Of a stretch of DNA of 7,958 bases, positions 6,325 to 7,958 are shown piece by piece. The DNA comes from an uncultured Atopobium sp. (GTDB taxonomy: Bacteria; Actinomycetota; Coriobacteriia; Coriobacteriales; Atopobiaceae). The position numbers and the translations under genes were made by a program. The notes below the pieces were generated by a model. The model was given only the letters and a program-made list of their open reading frames with translations, ran no database searches and was not told the DNA's origin. Numbering within the stretch: the first letter of the stretch is position 1; each line of letters starts with the position of its first letter. The stretch covers positions 1 to 7,958 of the forward strand of contig CAMPCT010000088.1 in assembly GCA_946647055.1 (NCBI GenBank), in the 5' to 3' direction.

Positions 6325-7194
6325 ATGAACACGGCAAAGATCGCCATCATCTGTGATTCGGGAACCGACGTCCCCGCCTGGTTCGCCAAGGAGCACGACG
6401 TTCGCGTCGTCCCCCTGGGCATCACCTACTCCGACGGCATCACGCTACGCGCCGGCGTCGACATCACCGAGTCCGAGGTCGTGGCTCGCTTTGCCCAGGA
6501 GATTCCCACCACCTCGCTGCCCTCTCCCCAGGACATCCGCGATGCCTTCGACCAGGCGCGCGCCGACGGCTACGAGCGTGCCGTGATGGTCACCATCTCG
6601 TCGGGCCTCTCGTCGACCAACCAGACCTCGCACCTCATCGCCTCCCAGCTGGAGGACTTCCCCATAATCGTCATCGACACGCTGAGCATTGGCGTCGCCG
6701 CAGGCCTCGTCGTCATGGCAGCGGCAGAAATGGTCGAGTCGGGCGTTCCCTTCGAGGCGCTCGAGGACAAGCTCAATCTTCTCTCCAAGTTCACGAAGGT
6801 CTTCTTCTGCGTGAAGGACCTCAAGTACCTGCGCAAGGGCGGTCGCATCGACGCGCTCACCTATCGCATTGGCTCCGTCCTCAACATCAAGCCCATCATC
6901 TGGTGTGACGAGGTGGGCTATTACCGCACCTACCGCAAGGGTCGTGGCTGGGACAAGGCCCTGCGCCAGGAGTTCAAGTGCGTCCAGGAGTTCGCGGAGA
7001 AGAACGTCCGCTCACGTCTCGCCGTTGCCTGCACCGATGCCTCGAAGTGCTTCGAGATGGTCGAGGGCTGGATGCGCGAGAGCGTCCCCAACATCGTCGA
7101 GATCGTGCGCGCGGGCATCTCGCCGGCATTGCTCGTCCACACCGGCCCCGAGCTGGTGGGCATGGCCGTCCAGCCTGATTGGCACACGCTCTAG
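6325..7194 (+). CDS. DegV family protein (FakB-type fatty-acid-binding)
   Basis: DegV-fold protein of 289 residues, the usual family length. Characterised members (FakB of Staphylococcus and Streptococcus) bind a fatty acid and present it to the kinase FakA for phosphorylation, feeding exogenous or recycled fatty acids into phospholipid synthesis. Landmarks in order: ICDSGTDVP (9-17), PTTSLPSPQD (61-70), the ISSGLSST loop (91-98), DTLSIGVAAG (118-127), DLKYLRKGGRI (165-175), VLNIKPI (185-191) and VHTGPELVG (271-279). The Ser-rich loop, GGRI arginine and HTGP histidine are the conserved lipid-head contacts, all present. The GLSGT-type loop reads GLSST here. ATG at 6325 is preceded by GGAAGGTGG; longer in-frame extension upstream runs antisense through the phosphatase gene and is not credible. 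It is the only plus-strand gene in the window and is monocistronic here. No FakA kinase gene is adjacent, so the role in fatty-acid activation is by family analogy. Confidence 0.93.
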   Translation: MNTAKIAIICDSGTDVPAWFAKEHDVRVVPLGITYSDGITLRAGVDITESEVVARFAQEIPTTSLPSPQDIRDAFDQARADGYERAVMVTISSGLSSTNQTSHLIASQLEDFPIIVIDTLSIGVAAGLVVMAAAEMVESGVPFEALEDKLNLLSKFTKVFFCVKDLKYLRKGGRIDALTYRIGSVLNIKPIIWCDEVGYYRTYRKGRGWDKALRQEFKCVQEFAEKNVRSRLAVACTDASKCFEMVEGWMRESVPNIVEIVRAGISPALLVHTGPELVGMAVQPDWHTL

Positions 7195-7222
7195 GCAACA
7201 AGCGACAGCAAGCCTCTCGTCT

Positions 7223-7387
7223 CTGTGTCACCTGCTGGCACAGTGGTCGTCGTCTCGGACGACTGTGCCACCTGCCGGCACAGTGGAAACGTTCCCGACG
7301 TGAAGACCCGCCTCCAGCCACCCCCACTGTGTCACCTGCTGGCACAGTAATTGCCGCCCCGGACGACTGTGTCACCTGCCGGCACAG
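7223..7387. repeat. Four-copy array of 21-base dyad repeats
   Basis: Four near-identical units begin at 7223, 7263, 7327 and 7367. Each is CTGTGYC, then ACCTGCY, then GGCACAG: 7-base inverted arms (one G/T wobble when Y in the left arm is T) around a 7-base centre. Starts are spaced 40, 64 and 40 bases, so the array is two paired modules. In each pair the first copy has CTGCTGG and the second CTGCCGG at the centre. Neighbouring copies can also pair with each other (TGGCACAGT with ACTGTGCCA over 7239-7270). It lies between the convergent 3' ends of the degV-family and LsrF-like genes, typical ground for REP/BIME-like elements. Irregular short spacers and lack of cas genes argue against CRISPR. 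Confidence 0.85.
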
Positions 7388-7388
7388 C

Positions 7389-7418
7389 AAAGGGCCCCGG
7401 GCGGCGTGCCCGGGGCCC
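7389..7418 (-). terminator. Strong GC hairpin terminator after the LsrF-like gene
   Basis: Perfect 11-base arms (7392-7402 and 7408-7418) with a 5-base loop, all G/C in the stem. On the minus strand it is followed by TTT then GCTG, 24 bases past the LsrF-like stop. The T-tract is short but the stem is very stable. It abuts the fourth dyad repeat. The plus-strand side lacks T residues, so it is a poor terminator for the degV-family gene. Confidence 0.7.
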
Positions 7419-7441
7419 CTCAGCCTAAGTGTCGCGACGTG

Positions 7442-7958
7442 CTAGTGGATGGTGTCCTGGAAGAACTCCCACGCCTCGGCATCGGTGGCACCCTCGTGGA
7501 CGATCATACGAATCGCCTGGGCCATGGCCTCGGGATACGGGCACTGGAAGATGTTGCGGCCCATGTCGACGCCGTGGGCGCCCTTCTGCATGACGTTGTA
7601 TGCCATGGCAAGGGCATCACGCTCGGGAAGCTTCTTGCCGCCGGCCACCACGATGGGCACGGGGCACGCCGCGACGACTTCCTCGAAGTCCTCGCAGTCG
7701 TAGGTCTTGACGATCTGGACGCCCATCTCGGCAATGATGCGCGTGGCGAGCTTGAAGTAGCGACCGGTGCGGGCCATGTCCTTGCCCACGGCGCAGACGC
7801 CCAGGGTGGGGATGCTGTAGCGGAAGCCCTCGTTGATGAGATAGCTCAGGTTGTCGAGGCTCTCCAGCTGACCGTCGCCGCCGATGAAGACCTGGCAGGC
7901 CATGCAGTCGGCGTTCAGGCGGATGGCATCCTCGACGTCGACCGCGACGACCTCGTGG
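7442..7958 (-). CDS. lsrF: LsrF-like class I aldolase/thiolase (5' end beyond window)
   Basis: The C-terminal 172 residues of a (beta/alpha)8-barrel enzyme of the DeoC/FbaB aldolase superfamily. The frame stays open to the window edge, so an internal ATG at 7903 is not the start. Segments match the LsrF group closely: DAIRLN, VGKDMARTGRYFKLATRI, IVKTYD with the presumed Schiff-base lysine, CPVPIVVAGGKKLPERDAL, and GVDMGRNIFQ as the phosphate-binding strand. E. coli LsrF acts in autoinducer-2 breakdown, transferring acetyl from 3-hydroxy-5-phosphonooxypentane-2,4-dione to CoA. The same fold includes archaeal-type fructose-bisphosphate aldolases, and no other lsr gene is visible here, so the physiological reaction could be fructose-1,6-bisphosphate cleavage or another aldol reaction. 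A strong hairpin follows the stop. Family is sure; the exact substrate is not. Confidence 0.85.
   Translation of the reverse strand, partial: HEVVAVDVEDAIRLNADCMACQVFIGGDGQLESLDNLSYLINEGFRYSIPTLGVCAVGKDMARTGRYFKLATRIIAEMGVQIVKTYDCEDFEEVVAACPVPIVVAGGKKLPERDALAMAYNVMQKGAHGVDMGRNIFQCPYPEAMAQAIRMIVHEGATDAEAWEFFQDTIH

Noticed and set aside
7223..7387. CRISPR array
   Set aside because: Spacers of about 19, 43 and 19 bases are too short and irregular, two spacers share sequence, repeats are only 21 bases, and no cas gene is present.
7179..7445. Short plus-strand open frame of 88 codons through the dyad array
   Set aside because: Its recurring CHLPAQW/CVTCRHS-like peptides come from translating the DNA repeat in different frames; it overlaps the degV-family stop and has no ribosome site.

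Overview
This 7,958-base window is a GC-rich bacterial chromosome segment with close gene packing. It fits a high-GC Gram-positive. The signs are a lipoprotein signal of the LAAC-G type, a PcrA-type (not UvrD-type) helicase C-terminus, a DegV/FakB fatty-acid-binding protein, and G/C-ending codons almost everywhere. I lean to Actinomycetota, perhaps Coriobacteriia (Olsenella/Atopobium/Collinsella-like). That placement is inference from gene style, not from a marker gene.

Layout, left to right: a uracil permease gene (uraA, minus strand, C-terminus cut by the window edge); a hairpin terminator; an orphan amino-acid-type ABC solute-binding lipoprotein (minus); a 312-base AT-richer regulatory gap with two palindromes; then a minus-strand cluster transcribed right to left as low-molecular-weight protein tyrosine phosphatase, pcrA helicase, MscS-family channel. 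The pcrA and channel genes are only 3 bases apart. A 132-base divergent gap separates this cluster from a plus-strand degV-family gene. Next comes a 247-base convergent gap with four copies of a 21-base dyad repeat and a strong GC hairpin. Last is the 3' part of an LsrF-like class I aldolase/thiolase gene (minus, N-terminus cut by the window edge).

The genes are mostly housekeeping: pyrimidine uptake, amino-acid-type solute capture, DNA repair and replication, osmotic release, phosphotyrosine signalling, fatty-acid handling and a sugar-phosphate aldolase/thiolase. They do not form one pathway. I see no phage, transposase, CRISPR, toxin-antitoxin or secondary-metabolite system, and no convincing new multi-gene system. 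The most unusual DNA is non-coding or embedded structure: the four-copy dyad array at 7223-7387, a long perfect inverted repeat inside the pcrA reading frame at 3885-3968, and nested dyads just upstream of pcrA.
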